Of a DNA stretch of 64,000 nt, positions 10,925 to 22,864 are shown one piece after another. The notes under the pieces are model-generated. The model did no database searches, had not been told where the DNA came from, and saw nothing but the letters and a program-made list of their open reading frames with translations. Within the stretch, counting starts at the first letter, position 1. The number at the start of each line of letters is the position of its first letter. This DNA comes from Cercis canadensis (Eukaryota; Streptophyta; Magnoliopsida; Fabales; Fabaceae). The stretch spans positions 1 to 64,000 of the forward strand of contig QAOA01001162.1 in the NCBI GenBank assembly GCA_003255065.1. The letters are read 5' to 3'. A program made the position numbers and the translations under genes.

Positions 10925-12685
10925 TCAAGAGTCTAGACTTTGATATCTGTAATTTGAATTTGACTCTCGGAAGACCCTTGGTCTGGTTATCTGCAATCTA
11001 GTTTTGAGAACTAAAATGAACAATGTTGACTTTATCAATCTTAGCTTCTTCAGTTGCTGAATTTTCTTGATTTGCAGCTCTTCTTGTTGAAATATGATCA
11101 GCTTTAGTTGAGGATTGGGACACACTTTTTCTTTCTTTGAATTCATGGAAATCTCCTCCTTCATTGGAACTTTCCTGTCATTTTTGCTTGCTGCCTCCTC
11201 ATAGCTTGTGGGTTCCAGTAACACAACATTGCATTTCTGATAACCTTCATCGATAGTTTTGGTTCCTTTGACATCTACAGCATCCAAGTTGTCTATATCT
11301 TCATCTTCTGCTGTTGCAGTTTCTTTCTTTGCTGCTGTAACTTGTTCTTGGGAAGTATTTCCCTCAATATGACTCTTGTCATTCTTCATAGCATTGTTCT
11401 TATCACTATTCCCCTCAATTGAAAAACTTAGCCTTCATTTTAACAATCATCAACTCACAGCCACTAGCATCACATATTCTACAAGCCTTATTTTTGAAGT
11501 GCAAAGCATAACCCTTTTCTACTAATTGAGGAACACTTAGCAGATTTTGATTAATATCAGGTACATAAAGAACATCATGGATGAATTTAATATCTAAACC
11601 AGTATTAATAGCAACATTGCCATTTCCTTTTACTTCAACAAAATCTCCATTTCCAACCTTAACTTTAGAAAAATAGCTTCCATCCAACATTCTAAATGGA
11701 CTTAGATCATGAGACATGTGGTTTGAACAACCACTATCAATCAGCCAAAGCATTGTTGCTACTGCTTACTGCATAGCATGTTGTAGCAAAGAGTATTTCT
11801 TCAACTTTATCTCAGTTCTCAGCAACTTGTGCTTGCTTACCTCCCTTGTTCTTGCACACCTTTTCAACATGACCAAGCTGATTACAGGCTCTACATCTCG
11901 CATTTGGCCTATACCGGCAAAAACTTTCAGAGTGATTTTTCTTCTTGCAGTGAAAACATGGTGGATAATCTCCTCTTCTAGCTCCATCATTGATGCACTC
12001 ACCATCTTTTCTCTCATCAATTTTCTTCTTTCCTCCATTGCTGCTAGGTTGCTTCTCTTTGATCTTTGCTAGGAATGCACCTTCACTTGACTCTTCCTCC
12101 CTTAAAGCTCTTCTTTGCTCCAAGCCTTGAAAGGCACTCACCACCTCTGTCACACTCAACTGGGATAGATCCTTTGCAATTTCTAGAGAGGAGATTTTGG
12201 ACTCAACCCTCTCTAGTACACTGATTAGGATTTTGTCCACAATCCTTTGCTCAGTGAGTTCTTCACCAAGCAACCTAAGGTGGTTTACCAACTTCATAAG
12301 TCTGTCATTATACTCCTTCATTGTCTCAGATTATCAAGTTGAGGACTTGAATCTATCTTGTCCTTGGATTGCCTTGAAACTCTTCTTGCAGCTTCTCCCA
12401 TGCTTGCTTTGCTGTCTCTAGGTTCATGATTCTTGTAAAAATTTCATCGGTTAAAGATGAATGGATAGCAACCAAAGCCTTGTATTCCTTGGCACGCTCC
12501 TCACTATGCATCTTGATTTGTGCTAAGGTGGGATTTGGAGGCGGAAGAGTTGGTTGTCTTCCTGTCTCCACTACTTCCCACAAATCAAATGCTCTCAAGT
12601 ATGCTTTCATTTTCACTGCCCAGATTGGGTAGTTTTCACCTTTGAAAGCTGGTTGAGAGGGTGCAGAATAATTGCTTGAAGCCAT
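10925..12685 (-). pseudogene. Copia gag-protease with a truncated polymerase remnant
   Basis: The gag start at 12685 reads MASSNYSAPSQPAFKGENYP, a typical copia gag N-terminus. A frameshift near 12340 breaks gag; the next frame (12321-11812) contains a CFHCKKKNHSESFC zinc knuckle and a second C-x2-C-x4-H-x4-C unit. The protease frame (11753-11415) opens with WLIDSGCSNHM, the aspartic protease DSG site, and has a GNG region and LLSVPQL typical of the pre-integrase segment. After an internal deletion the frame at 11389-10925 has the EPTSYEEAASKND block that normally precedes reverse transcriptase, then degenerates. It is broken and incomplete. Confidence 0.8.
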
Positions 12686-12797
12686 GGATATGTCTCAGGT
12701 TTTTAGAGGTTTATAGATGGGGAAGCCTTGCTTGTTTTCTCTCAAACTCACAGCTGGTTTTTATCTCTATCCTCAAAGCCCTCAAAGATCATTTATA

Positions 12798-12809
12798 GCT
12801 CTGATACCA
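12798..12809 (-). other. Copia primer-binding site
   Basis: Reading the minus strand, TGGTATCAGAGC follows directly after the LTR end TTCTAACA. This is the classical initiator-methionine tRNA binding site of plant copia elements and fixes the element's orientation as minus. Confidence 0.9.
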
Positions 12810-13154
12810 TGTTAGAATATAAGTTTTATAGGCTGAAAGGAAGAAGAGTAGAAGAGAAATAAGGCAGAGATGGTTTCTACTACTGAAATAATTCTTGCTC
12901 TCTTACATTTTCATTTAGGTCAGCTTCTATATATACACAAAAAAAGGTTACAAGTTAGGACCATACTTGCCCATGCCTAGTCAACACCAACTCTCAGATA
13001 ATTTTCCACAAAATAAGAATCATCACTCACTTATACCAACTAGCAGATTGCTGTTGCAGATTCTGTATAACTACATCAGATTTTTTACATAAACAAAAGG
13101 AACTATTTCCTAACTTAAATATAGAAAAATCTCATAGTTCAACAATAAGCATCA
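12810..13154 (-). repeat. Right LTR (5' LTR) of the copia element
   Basis: It matches the left LTR over its whole length with scattered differences. Its outer end (ATCA at 13151-13154) abuts the truncated kinase exon of LRK copy C. Confidence 0.85.
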
Positions 13155-14189
13155 CCATTGATATATAAATGGAGGAAGAGGCATTTATCTGAGTATGATG
13201 CCATTGAAGATTTCCTCCAAAATCACAACAATCTGGTGCCCATTAAGTACTCTTACTCTGACATCAAAAGAATGACTAAAGGTTTCAAGCACAAGTTAGG
13301 CGAAGGAGGTTATGGTTCTGTTTACAAAGGGACACTTCGAAGCAAACGTGATGTAGCTGTCAAGTTATTGGGGAAGTCCAACACCAATGGACAAGACTTC
13401 ATAAGTGAAGTTGCAACAATTGGAAGGATTCGTCACCTCAATGTAGTGCAACTAATTGGCTTCTGTGCTGAGAGAACAAAGCAAGCTCTTGTTTATGAAT
13501 TCATGCCTAATGGGTCTCTAGACAAGTATGTATTGTCACAAGAACAGGGGAGTTTATCCATAAGCTATGAAAAAATCTATGACATTTCTTTAGGGGTAGC
13601 TCATGGAATTGAATACCTGCATCGAGGTTGTGATATGCAAATCTTACACTTTGATATTAAACCTCACAACATTCTTCTTGATGAAAATTTCACTCCAAAG
13701 ATTTCAGACTTTGGACTTGCAAAGTTGTATCCAACAGAAGATAGCACTATAACTCTAACAGCAGTAAGAGGAACAATGGGATACATGGCTCCTGAATTGT
13801 TTTATAGGAACATTGGAGGCATCTCACACAAAGCTGATGTTTATAGTTTTGGGATGCTATTAATGGAAATGGCAGGTAAAAGAAAGAACTTGAATGTTTT
13901 AGACCATTCTGGGCAGACCTACTTTGCCAAATGGGTTTATGACCAATTTGAGGAAACAATACTTGAAAGTAATGCCACTAATGAGGAAAAGAAGATAGCT
14001 CAGAAAATGATTGCGATAGCTTTAAATTGTATACAGATGAGGCCCAATGATCGTCCCTCAATGAGCAAAGTTACAAATATGCTTGAAGGAGAAGCTGAAA
14101 TCCTAGAGATTCCTCCACGTGAACCTCTTCTAGCTTGGCAACAGAGGCCAACAGATCAAGTTGGCGATGGCGATAATTCAAATATATGA
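13155..14189 (+). pseudogene. LRK10-like kinase, copy C: intact kinase domain without ectodomain
   Basis: The reading frame opens right after the copia LTR and runs without interruption to TGA at 14187-14189. It covers the juxtamembrane [18 protein letters not shown] lysine, HFD, an intact DFG and YMAPE, to the same C-terminus as copy A (GDNSNI). It is the closest relative of copy A, roughly nine residues in ten by eye. There is no ATG near the beginning: the frame starts TTG ATA TAT. The signal peptide, ectodomain and most of the membrane segment are lost. Its kinase is better preserved than that of copy A, so it may be a recent truncation or be expressed from an unannotated upstream start. 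I call it a 5'-truncated gene. Confidence 0.8.
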
Positions 14190-16039
14190 AACCCAGAGGT
14201 TCCTCCACCTGATCATCTTCAATCAGTAAGGAAGTTGAATTGATGCAATACAAGATTCTTCATGGACAAAACTGCATGCTTTCTTAGATTTACAATATGT
14301 ATCTGTCATCTTATAACATAAAACCCATCATTTGTATTTTAACTTAGTATCTTCAGTTTACAGTTTGTTAAGTCCTACAAATATGAAAGAGTGAAGTTCT
14401 AACACCATGTGCATTCTATATTAACAAGAGAAAAACAAAACAACTCAAGTAAAACAAGTTCAAAGTTTCATGCAAGCAAGCTATTCAAGAGATATTCAAT
14501 CTAACATGTTTCTTGCCAAGAATGCTACTAATCTACTACCCTGTAATTTTAACAGAGATGAATGCTTCTACATCACCAAAGCCTTGGCCCGTATGCATCA
14601 GAATGTAGCCACTTAACAGGTTCAAAACTTAGTGTATAGCAAAGCAAAGTTAAAAGTAATAGCTCAAATGGAAACAAGACATGAAGAGAACAATAATGAA
14701 AACAGTCCTCATTAACCACTGAAACTAGATTAGTATTATAGAATTCATGATACCAATAAAAAATCCTTTGAAAGATGATATAACATTATAACAATACAAG
14801 ATCTTTTAATAGACGCATAAATTTTGTAGCATCTATGAAAGGAGGAGAGGCACCCAGATTACAGAGCCATTTATGTCTATAGTTTAATCCGTTTAGGTGA
14901 GGTTGACTCCTGTAACTGTTATTTAAACTTCTCTATTAGAGCTAAGGGAACTGAAGGTGTCACAGAATGAACTTGAATTTATTGAAAACTTGCATCTTAG
15001 CACATACTCATGCCAATGTGTTCTGTTTTAGTTAACTTCTAATGAATATACAATGATGTGAACCACTGAGATGGAACAAAATTCCTTGCAGACTATCTGG
15101 CATTTGAAGAAGCTTATTTTTCCTTAATAATGAGACTAGTGAGTAAAGAAAATTAAACAACAACTAAGTGAGTATGATAAGTTAAATTTAATGAAATGTG
15201 AAAACACACCTAGACTTAAACTCAATCCACATTGAATGAATGGTTGTGGGCAGGTATAATCCATGGGACCAAATGAATATAAAAACTCAGTAGCGCCAAC
15301 TTGAAACGTTTTCAATTGACTTCAAGTCACAGACAACTGATGGTTAATGTCAAGTTATCCATGATGGATTTAATTATCTGTAAACTTATTTGCCCGCCAG
15401 AAATCAAAACTTAGATAATTCAGAGCAGCAAAGAAATTTTGAGGATTTGCCGGGTAATATAGTTAAACATCTATCACAAGTAAGATATTCTCAATTGCAT
15501 TTAAAACTATCATGTCACATGATACCACAAATTGAGGTGTTAATGGTATTTTCTGACAAAGAAATGCAATAGAATCTCATACGTGGAATGGAAATTGTTA
15601 GTTGTACTGTTATACACTTATACAGTAACTATGCTATTTGCATATGTTTGTATTATGGTAACTAAGCACTTAAATTTGTTCTTTTTTTATAGGGAAATTG
15701 AACTCATATGCAAGCAAGATGTCTACATTGATATGCATTATTGAGAAATAGACTTGCAAGTAGCATTCTTGGGACAGGGTGCCTTTCCTATGACCCACTT
15801 AATCGCATGGAAAACAATTTTGACTACGGATGCAGAACTTTGACATTTCAGTACACTAGCCAAATTCCTGAACAAAAGAGTATTATTTCCCCAAAAAAGC
15901 AACAAGAAAAGGACCATGGAGAAGTTTCTCCCTAGTGAACAAATAAAAAAGTGAGAAAACCAAACCCACCCCCCTTCCCCTTCCCCTTCCCTGATTAAGC
16001 CTTCTATCTTCATTTACCAATTATCGCCTTTTCTGCTCC
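14190..16039. repeat. Duplicated intergenic DNA between LRK copies C and D
   Basis: Bases 14190-15135 match 3918-4880, 15137-15343 match 6145-6351, and 15344-16038 match the 690-bp 5' flank at 6352. About 1.26 kb present in unit 1 (4880-6145), including the orphan 5' flank, is missing here. No gene seen. Confidence 0.75.
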
Positions 16040-18277
16040 ATGCTAAGGGACATTTTCATCTTCCTGGCCCTTACTCTACTTCTATACTATTATGGTCAGG
16101 TTTTCTATTTCGACGTTACCTCACGTTACCAATACAATGACTCTTGTGGATATATATTTAACATATCTACAAGTACAGTCTACCCAAAATGCAACTGCAG
16201 CTATCCCAGTTTTGAACTGGTGTGTGAGAACAACAAAACAGTGTTGTACTTAAACTATGGTAGACACTTGGTGCAGGTCATCAGAACCACTAATGCCTCC
16301 TTTCAATCCATCATTGGTGAAGTTGACAACAACAATTGTTCTACCATGATCACTCTTCACTCTATGACATACAGCAACATTAGTGATGAATTTTCTAGAA
16401 AAGATAGTGAACTAGGACATGAGTACCATTATTCTTGGGGTGCAATAACACTCGTCAGCTGCGAAAATCCAGTTAATTCTCCTCTATATGTGGATATTGC
16501 AGCACCTTGTGAAAGTGGGGCCATGAAAAGGCCTTATTCTTATGTTCTGCCATGGTACATAGAGGTCTCAGACTTGGCAGAATTGTGCAGCATAGAGTTG
16601 ATGGTGAGGGTGTTGCCATAGGGGCCAATGACATGTAATAAGAATTGTTCACATCCACAAATAGTGAGTGAGGAGATGAAGGGGGTTGAGCTCAGATGGC
16701 GAGCAACTCACTGTGGAGAATGGGAAGGAAAGGAGGGTAACTGCTGGTTGGACAAGGCCACAAATATGGCGCTTTGTCATCCAGAAGCAAAGTTTTTCCA
16801 AAAACTTTCAAGTGAGTTAGCACGAAGTTTTTGATAAAAGAAAAAAAAAATTAAACTAAACAGACAATTGAATGTCTCAATATTACTATTATGATACATG
16901 TTTTCTTGCAATTTCACCTCAACATGGCCATGTTTGATGTCATATAGCCCCTTATTGATGTTTGTATTATTGAATCCACTTTAGTGTGTATGTTCATAGA
17001 CAGTTCTTTATGGTAATCTTACAGAAATTCTGTTGTTCATAATGCAGACTTTGTGCTGGCCGGGATTAACATTGGTAAGCAACTAAACTTATTTCTTTGG
17101 AAAAGTTATAAATTAGGTCCTTGAAGTTTGATCAGTTTATTAGTTCTGTCCTAAAGTATGAAATTCATCAATTTCATACTTAAGTTTAGAGATCTTGTTT
17201 ATTCTTCTCAGAAAACATATTAATGTTAGAGATAATTAAGTATTCCTTTGGCTCTAGTCATGTATCTAGCCTTTAAGGTTGAGAAGTTCTTAAAGTCCTA
17301 GGTCCAAAAAGCCTGTGAGTCCTAGAGTTTATCAATTAATGTTGAATTTATTCTATGTTCTACTCTTCCCATAGTTCTGAGGTTTTTCTGTAATTCATTA
17401 AAAACTAATTCAAGACCTTAGATCATATATAAAGCAGCCTAATAAATTATGTTATAATTTCTACTCCATTTTGATAAGACATTAAAATCTCTAAGTTGAA
17501 ATTTTCTTATTCAATCATTAAGAAATATCTTCTGAAAATCCACCTCTAAGTTGTTTTAGTGGTTAATTAATTTATTAAGTACACAACACCAAGAAGCTTC
17601 ATATTATGATGATATGATGATATGAACTCCAAACTTCTCTCCTACGAGGAATATACATTTAAATTTAGCTTGGCTAATGCAGAATTGAGAAAACTAGCAA
17701 GAGCAAAGTTGAAAATTGACAAAAATGTACCAAGATTTGAGACACATTGTGACTTTTTAGTTCCAACTATGTCTCTTCTGTCACTGGACTCTGTTTCTTT
17801 CTTCAGTTTGAGCATCATAACCTATCTAACCCAAATTTCAACATAAGATCTCCAAATTAGAACTTAATTCAATTTAGGTTACATTTTCTTTTAAACTATT
17901 TTTGTTCACTAATTTCTTTTTGGTACTATTTTTCTCCTTATCTTTCTTCTTGTGTTAAACCTTTCACAGGTGTTCTGGAGATACCAATTTATTTCAGTAA
18001 GATCTCTATCTCCCTTTGGGTGCCTATGAGCTTTTAAACATTAGTAACAGTGAAGTATGCATTCTGAAATTTTCAGATTCAACTAATGCATCATGTGAAG
18101 ATATGTTTGTCAACTTTTACTTCTTTATTCATCCCATTATAAAAGAACTAAATTCCAACATCACAAACAAACATCCAAATTTTTTTGGCAAAAAGCATTG
18201 TCTACAGTGAAAAACATATGATGAAATGAAACAGGAGTTCTTAATAAGTCTTGTTTTACGAATCTTGTGTGCAGTAC

Positions 18278-19843
18278 TGATGGGACTTTTTCCGGCAAGT
18301 ATACCGGGTCACACAAGTAATATAATGATGAATAGAGTATCGTTTCCACGAGGATTAAGGCTAGCAACTACCAATTTTACCAATAAATATTCTATTTGGA
18401 GAAGATAAAACTTTGGATTGAAGGCAGCCCAAGAATGAGCAATTGCAATTAACTATGTAACAAAACTTGAACAATTTCGTAAATAATCTTTAAAAAGCAA
18501 TTTAAATGTGAGATTAATAATAAGAATGAGGAAGGTTAGGGGTTGATTTCATTCACTTGCAAATTCGATTACCTCATAGACAAGGTAATCTCAGAAACAA
18601 TACTGAACTATTTATTTCAGTTACAATTCCTTTGTTGTCGGTTTATTTCCTTTATATGATTGAACCCAATTCCTTGGTGAAACAATCCTCCTTATACCAA
18701 TTACTTGTTCAATTCCTTGATACAACTAATTAATCTAGGTGATTAAGTTCTAGGAAATCAATCTAAGACCACCTAAACGAAGTTATCTATTCCTAGATTA
18801 ACTCAATTTAGGACAGAATTCACAGAGCACATCCGGATCTTACTATTCCTAGTATCGAAACGAATCTTTTAACCATTCAAATGGTAGCTAAGCATTCAAA
18901 GGCATTAATAATAGTAAATTTCATTCAACAAGAGGAGTTGTACTAAAACAAGTTCATTTTGTCTTGAAACCTCATTACAATTGAATTACATCAAACCCCT
19001 AACACTATGAATTTAGCTACTCATAACTGGATTCAATAAAAGCAAAAATATTGAGTTAAACATAAAATGAGAATAAGAAGAAGAAGAAACTGGATGAAGA
19101 TCAAGTCCCAATTGCTCCTCTTCCTTGCTGCAGCCTGTCTTTTCTTTTCTTCCTAAGTACGGCCCCCTTTTTCCCATGCATTCGATTTCCTTTTATATCT
19201 GTGCAAAATTAGGTCTTCTTGTCAGAAATAGCTCGAACACGGCTCGGACACGGCCATGTTCCGTGTCTGGACATGGGCGTGTCACCTATGTGTCGTCTCT
19301 GATCCTCGAACACGGGCCCATACATGGCCGTGTCCTTCTTTGGTCCCAGCCCGTGTTCCTCAGACATGGCCCGTGTTTCTCCTTGCCCTTGGGCGTGTCA
19401 CTGATGTGCAGTCTCTGCCTGTCCAACACGGCCTGTCACACGGCCGTGTCTGTTCTAGCCTTGACCGTGTTCGCCTTTAGACTTGGTCTGTGTTCACTTG
19501 GACATTCTGCATGTTCAACACGGCCTTGAACACGGCCGTGTTCCTTCTTGTCTATAGCCGTGTTTGCCCTTAGACCTGAGTGGCCAATGCTGGATGCTAG
19601 ACACGGGGTAGACACGGCCGTGTTCCTTCCCGTGTCCCCATAGAAACTTGGTGTAGGGCTGTTTTCCTTGCCATTTACTCCATTGATTGCTTCCAAATTC
19701 TTCTTATTTCCTGATTATCCATCTTTGTACCTGTCAAAACCAATATATGGATTAAACACCATGTTTAGAGAGGATTTGCTCACAATACAGGTAAGAATTC
19801 AGTATTAAAGCATGGTTTTTATAGTCCTAAAAGACAAGTATCA
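18278..19843. mobile_element. Solo LTR, 1566 bp, with 5-bp target duplication AGTAC
   Basis: The element begins TGATGGGAC and ends GTATCA. It is flanked on both sides by AGTAC (18273-18277 and 19844-19848). Removing it and one AGTAC restores the kinase exon continuity seen in copy B. The beginning contains GGCAAGTATACCGGG and CGTTTCCACGAGG, motifs I associate with a widespread class of plant LTRs. No internal genes are present, so it is a solo LTR left by LTR-LTR recombination. Confidence 0.88.
19220..19640. repeat. GC-rich palindromic array (ACACGGCCGTGT type) inside the solo LTR
   Basis: Within otherwise AT-rich DNA, this block repeats variants of the palindrome ACACGGCCGTGT and the half-sites CGTGTC and GACACG at irregular spacing. 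It gives long open frames on both strands (19125-19529 plus, 19436-19696 minus), which I regard as compositional artefacts and not genes. Confidence 0.8.
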
Positions 19844-21049
19844 AGTACTCTCATGGTTGGCAATAAAATTTGTACTTGGAGCCCCATTCGTGGTTGCATT
19901 CTTGATATATAAATAGAGGAGGAGCAATCAATTTGTGTATGACAAGGTTGAGGATTTCCTGCAAAGTCACAATAATCTGGTGCCCATCAAGTACTCTTGC
20001 TCTGACATAAAAAAAATGACCAAAGGTTTCAAGGACAAGATAGGTGAAGGACGCTATGGTTCTGTTTATAAAGGTAAGCTTCGAAGTAGACGTGATGTAG
20101 CTGCGAAGTTATTGGGAAAGTCCAAAACCAATGGACACGAGTTCATCAATGAAGTTGCCACTATTGGAAGGATTTGTCACCTGAATGTGGTTCAACTCAT
20201 TGGATTTTGTGCTGAGAGAAGAAAGAGAGCCCTCGTTTATGAGTTCATGGCTAATGGATCTCTTGACAAGTACATACTTTCACAATTTATCAATAAGTTA
20301 CAACAAAATCTTTGATATTTCTCTTGGTGTGGCTCATGGGATTGAATACTTACTTCAAGGTTGTGACATGCAAATCCTACACTTTGATATCAAACCTCAC
20401 AACATTCTTCTTGATGAGAATTTTTCTCCAAAGATCTCAGACTTTGGACCGGCAAAATTGTGTTCAACTAATGATAGCATTGTGTCTCTAACAGCAGCAA
20501 GAGGAACAGTGGGATACATGGCACCTGAATTGTTTTACAAAAACATTGGAGGCATCTCATATAAAACTGATGTGTATAGTTTTGGAATGTTGTTGATGGA
20601 AATGGCAGGTAGAAGAAAGAACTTGAATGTTGTCGAGTATTCTTGTCAAACATATTTTCCTAAATGGGTTTATGACCAATTTGAGGAAGAAATATGAGTT
20701 AGCAATGCCACAAATGAAGAAAAGAAGATTGCCCAAAAGATGATTGTGATATCTTTTAATTGAATACAGATGAGGCCTAGTGATCGTCCCTCAATGAAGA
20801 AAGTGATAGAGATGCTTGAAGGAGAAGTTGAGGCCCTGGAACTAGAAGTTTCTCCACCTGAGCCTTTTTCACCAAAGCAAGAGATTACAACAAACAACAT
20901 CGGTGGGTGCTGGTGATAATTTGGCATAAGCTATGAGTTGATTGTTTATCAGTATGGGAATTAACACTCAATCTACTACAAAATCAACTATGCCAAAGAC
21001 ATCAAATCAAATGAAGAATTAGACAGAAAACCTCTCAGCGATCTAGCAT

Positions 21050-21224
21050 AAACAAAAGGAACTATTTCCTAACTTATACCAACATCGGTGGATCATCACT
21101 CACTTATACCAACTAGCAGACTGCTGTTGCAGATTCTGTATAACTATATCAGATTTTTTACATAAACAAAGGAACTATTTCCTAACTTAAATATAGAAAA
21201 ATCTCATAGTTCAACAATAAGCAT
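21050..21224 (-). repeat. Truncated copia LTR end at the close of tandem unit 2
   Basis: The sequence matches the inner part of the LTR at 10030-10262 and ends with GCATCA followed by gcatcgaaccctgg, the same junction seen in unit 1. The other end of the LTR is missing. Confidence 0.75.
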
Positions 21225-21606
21225 CAGCATCGAACCCTGGTTAAAACCATAGTTACCCTGGGGGTTAATTATTAAGAAATTAAAGGTGAAATTTACTTGC
21301 CCGTCACAATCAACTAGCACAGCAGACTGTTGTGTGTCAAAAACTTCTTTGGATCCTGAAGTCAGAGCAATATCCCAAGAACAATGAAGAGATAGTCTCT
21401 TTCAAGTTTCAAAAATAAGTACAAGACAGCTTGCGTGCATCATTTTCTTTAAAGCCCTATGATCATTCTGTAATGTTTTTTTCAAGTGAAAGCTCCAGAC
21501 CTGGTTGTAATCATTACATAACATCAGTGGAACCATTGCTTTTATGAAACAACGCCAATATTTCTGTCTAGTCTTCCTCTTAATCCTCGCCAATTGTCCC
21601 TTTCAA
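21225..21606. other. Second copy of the unassigned segment of 10530-10910
   Basis: Near-identical to the unit 1 copy, including the minus-strand frame with SGSKEVF and SAVLVDCDG. The match ends at 21606, where the cysteine protease remnant begins. This marks the right edge of the tandem duplication. Confidence 0.5.
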
Positions 21607-21629
21607 GCATTTGGTACCCACTCAGAGAA

Positions 21630-22490
21630 AGAGACACTTTGAGGAAGTATCTGCAATGGTTGGCTTAATCTGGACGTGTGCACCAAGACGTGGATGAGAA
21701 AGAGAGACGATTTGTGATTTCTGAAGACAATATGAACCAAATCAAAGCTATTAGCGAAATTGTGGACCATAAATATGCTCTAAGCATTAATAAATTTGCA
21801 TATCTAACCGATGAGGAATTCCAGGCCGTGCATAATGGATACAAGAGGCAATCCTCTAGTATAAAGTCCACCACCTTGAAAGGAATTCCTATAGATATGA
21901 AAATGTTTCTGATGTGCCATCTTCTGTGGATTGGACAGACAAAGGAGTTCATATTCCCTGTCAAGGATCAAGGAAAGTGTGTTATGTAAAATTCTGGAAT
22001 AGCACAAGTAGTGTAAGTCAAGTGTTATCTTTCTTAATATGTAGCATGTTTTCAGGCATTCTTGCTGTGACTGCAATGGAAAAGGACTAACCAGCACAAG
22101 GCTGGTAAGTTGATCTCACTGTCTGACTAGGTGCTTGTCGAGGTGAGGACCATGGCCTTGAAGAGGTGTCTCGTAGATGATGCCTTTCAGTTCATCCAGC
22201 ACCATTAACCTCACAACTGAAACTGATTATCCCTATGATGGTGTGGACAGTACTTGCAACATTCAGAAGGCTACTTCAATTTCAAATGCAGCCACAACAA
22301 ATGGGTATGAAGATGTCCTTACTGATAATGAGCAGCATTTACTTCAAGCCATAGCTAGCCAACCAGTGTCTGTTGCTACTGATACCAGTGGATATGAATT
22401 CCAGTTTAACTCTAGTGGCGCTTCCACTGGGGCCTATGTTACGGTACTAGTTCTGATGAGACTGAGTATTGGCTAGTGCAGAATTTAGAG
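21630..22490 (+). pseudogene. SAG12-like papain-family cysteine protease pseudogene
   Basis: The remnant follows the order of a C1A protease: the I29 inhibitor region (GRVHQDVDEKER, INKFAYLTDEEFQA), the mature start in two frames (VPSSVDW and PVKDQGKC), a short intron-like stretch (about 21985-22053), a degraded AFSAVTAME block, then TDYPYDGVDSTCN and ASQPVSVATD. The last part drifts into GTSSDETEYWLVQN. Stops and frameshifts occur near 21665, 21940, 21988 and 22170, and the active-site Cys region (CWAFS) is not intact. The C-terminus runs into poly-A and assembly-gap sequence. Confidence 0.82.
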
Positions 22491-22527
22491 GGACACCAAC
22501 AGGGGTGAAAGTGGTAATGCAAAGTGA

Positions 22528-22811
22528 CAATGGAAAAAAAAAAAAAAAAAAAAAAAGGTCTTCATGGAATTGTCATCTAGGCTTAGTGACGATTGGAGTC
22601 ACTGCAAACAAATCTCAGTAAAAACACTTTCTCGTTCGTTTGCATGTTAATGTATATGTTTATCATAAAATCTCAAGAATGATTCTTACCTATTGTTTAA
22701 AGGCTCTGGAACATGTCTCTCATAGCCAACTCATCAAACATCTGCTCGACATAAAAGTAAGGTCTGGATAATATCAGAAGTATACGACAAATCATCTGAA
22801 AACACTAGATN

Positions 22812-22863
<52 letters not shown>
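22528..22863. other. Poly-A tracts and single-N join
   Basis: A 24-A run near 22532 and a run of about 50 A after an N at 22811 frame a stretch with no gene. The long homopolymer next to an N is probably a low-quality assembly join. Confidence 0.6.

Positions 22864-22864
<1 letters not shown>

Larger units (their letters stand above)
9919..13154 (-). mobile_element. Degenerate Ty1/copia LTR retrotransposon at the tandem-duplication junction
   Basis: Two direct LTRs bound the element: 9919-10262 and 12810-13154, each with TG...CA ends. The minus strand reads 5' LTR, primer-binding site, gag, protease, a short piece of polymerase, then the 3' LTR. Most of pol (integrase, reverse transcriptase core, RNase H) is absent, so it cannot move by itself. 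The 5-bp flanks differ (ATAAG on the left, CCATT on the right), so no target duplication survives; this fits recombination at the element and not a simple insertion. A kinase exon starts immediately at its right end. Confidence 0.82.
16040..20900 (+). pseudogene. LRK10-like receptor kinase pseudogene, copy D, split by a solo LTR
   Basis: The ectodomain exon starts at ATG 16040 (MLRDIFIFLALTLLLYYYG signal peptide) and has CGYIFNIS, NNNCST and CENPV landmarks. An in-frame TAG (16619-16621) replaces the Ser of the homologous LSGP stretch; coding then resumes in the same frame to about 16811. Two 27-bp mini-exons follow (17048-17074 and 17970-17996), bounded by AG and GT. The kinase exon starts at about 18275 and is cut at 18278 by an LTR, resuming at 19844. 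After that a TAG replaces Trp in YKW, a deletion near 20285 shifts frame, and a TGA (20695-20697) ends the C-lobe. The HFD aspartate is kept, while DFG is followed by Pro (DFGPAKL). Clearly inactive. Confidence 0.85.

Noticed and set aside
19125-19696. Long plus and minus reading frames (134 and 86 codons) in GC-rich DNA
   Set aside because: They arise from the ACACGGCCGTGT palindrome array of the solo LTR; sequence is repetitive, both strands are open, and no protein family fits.
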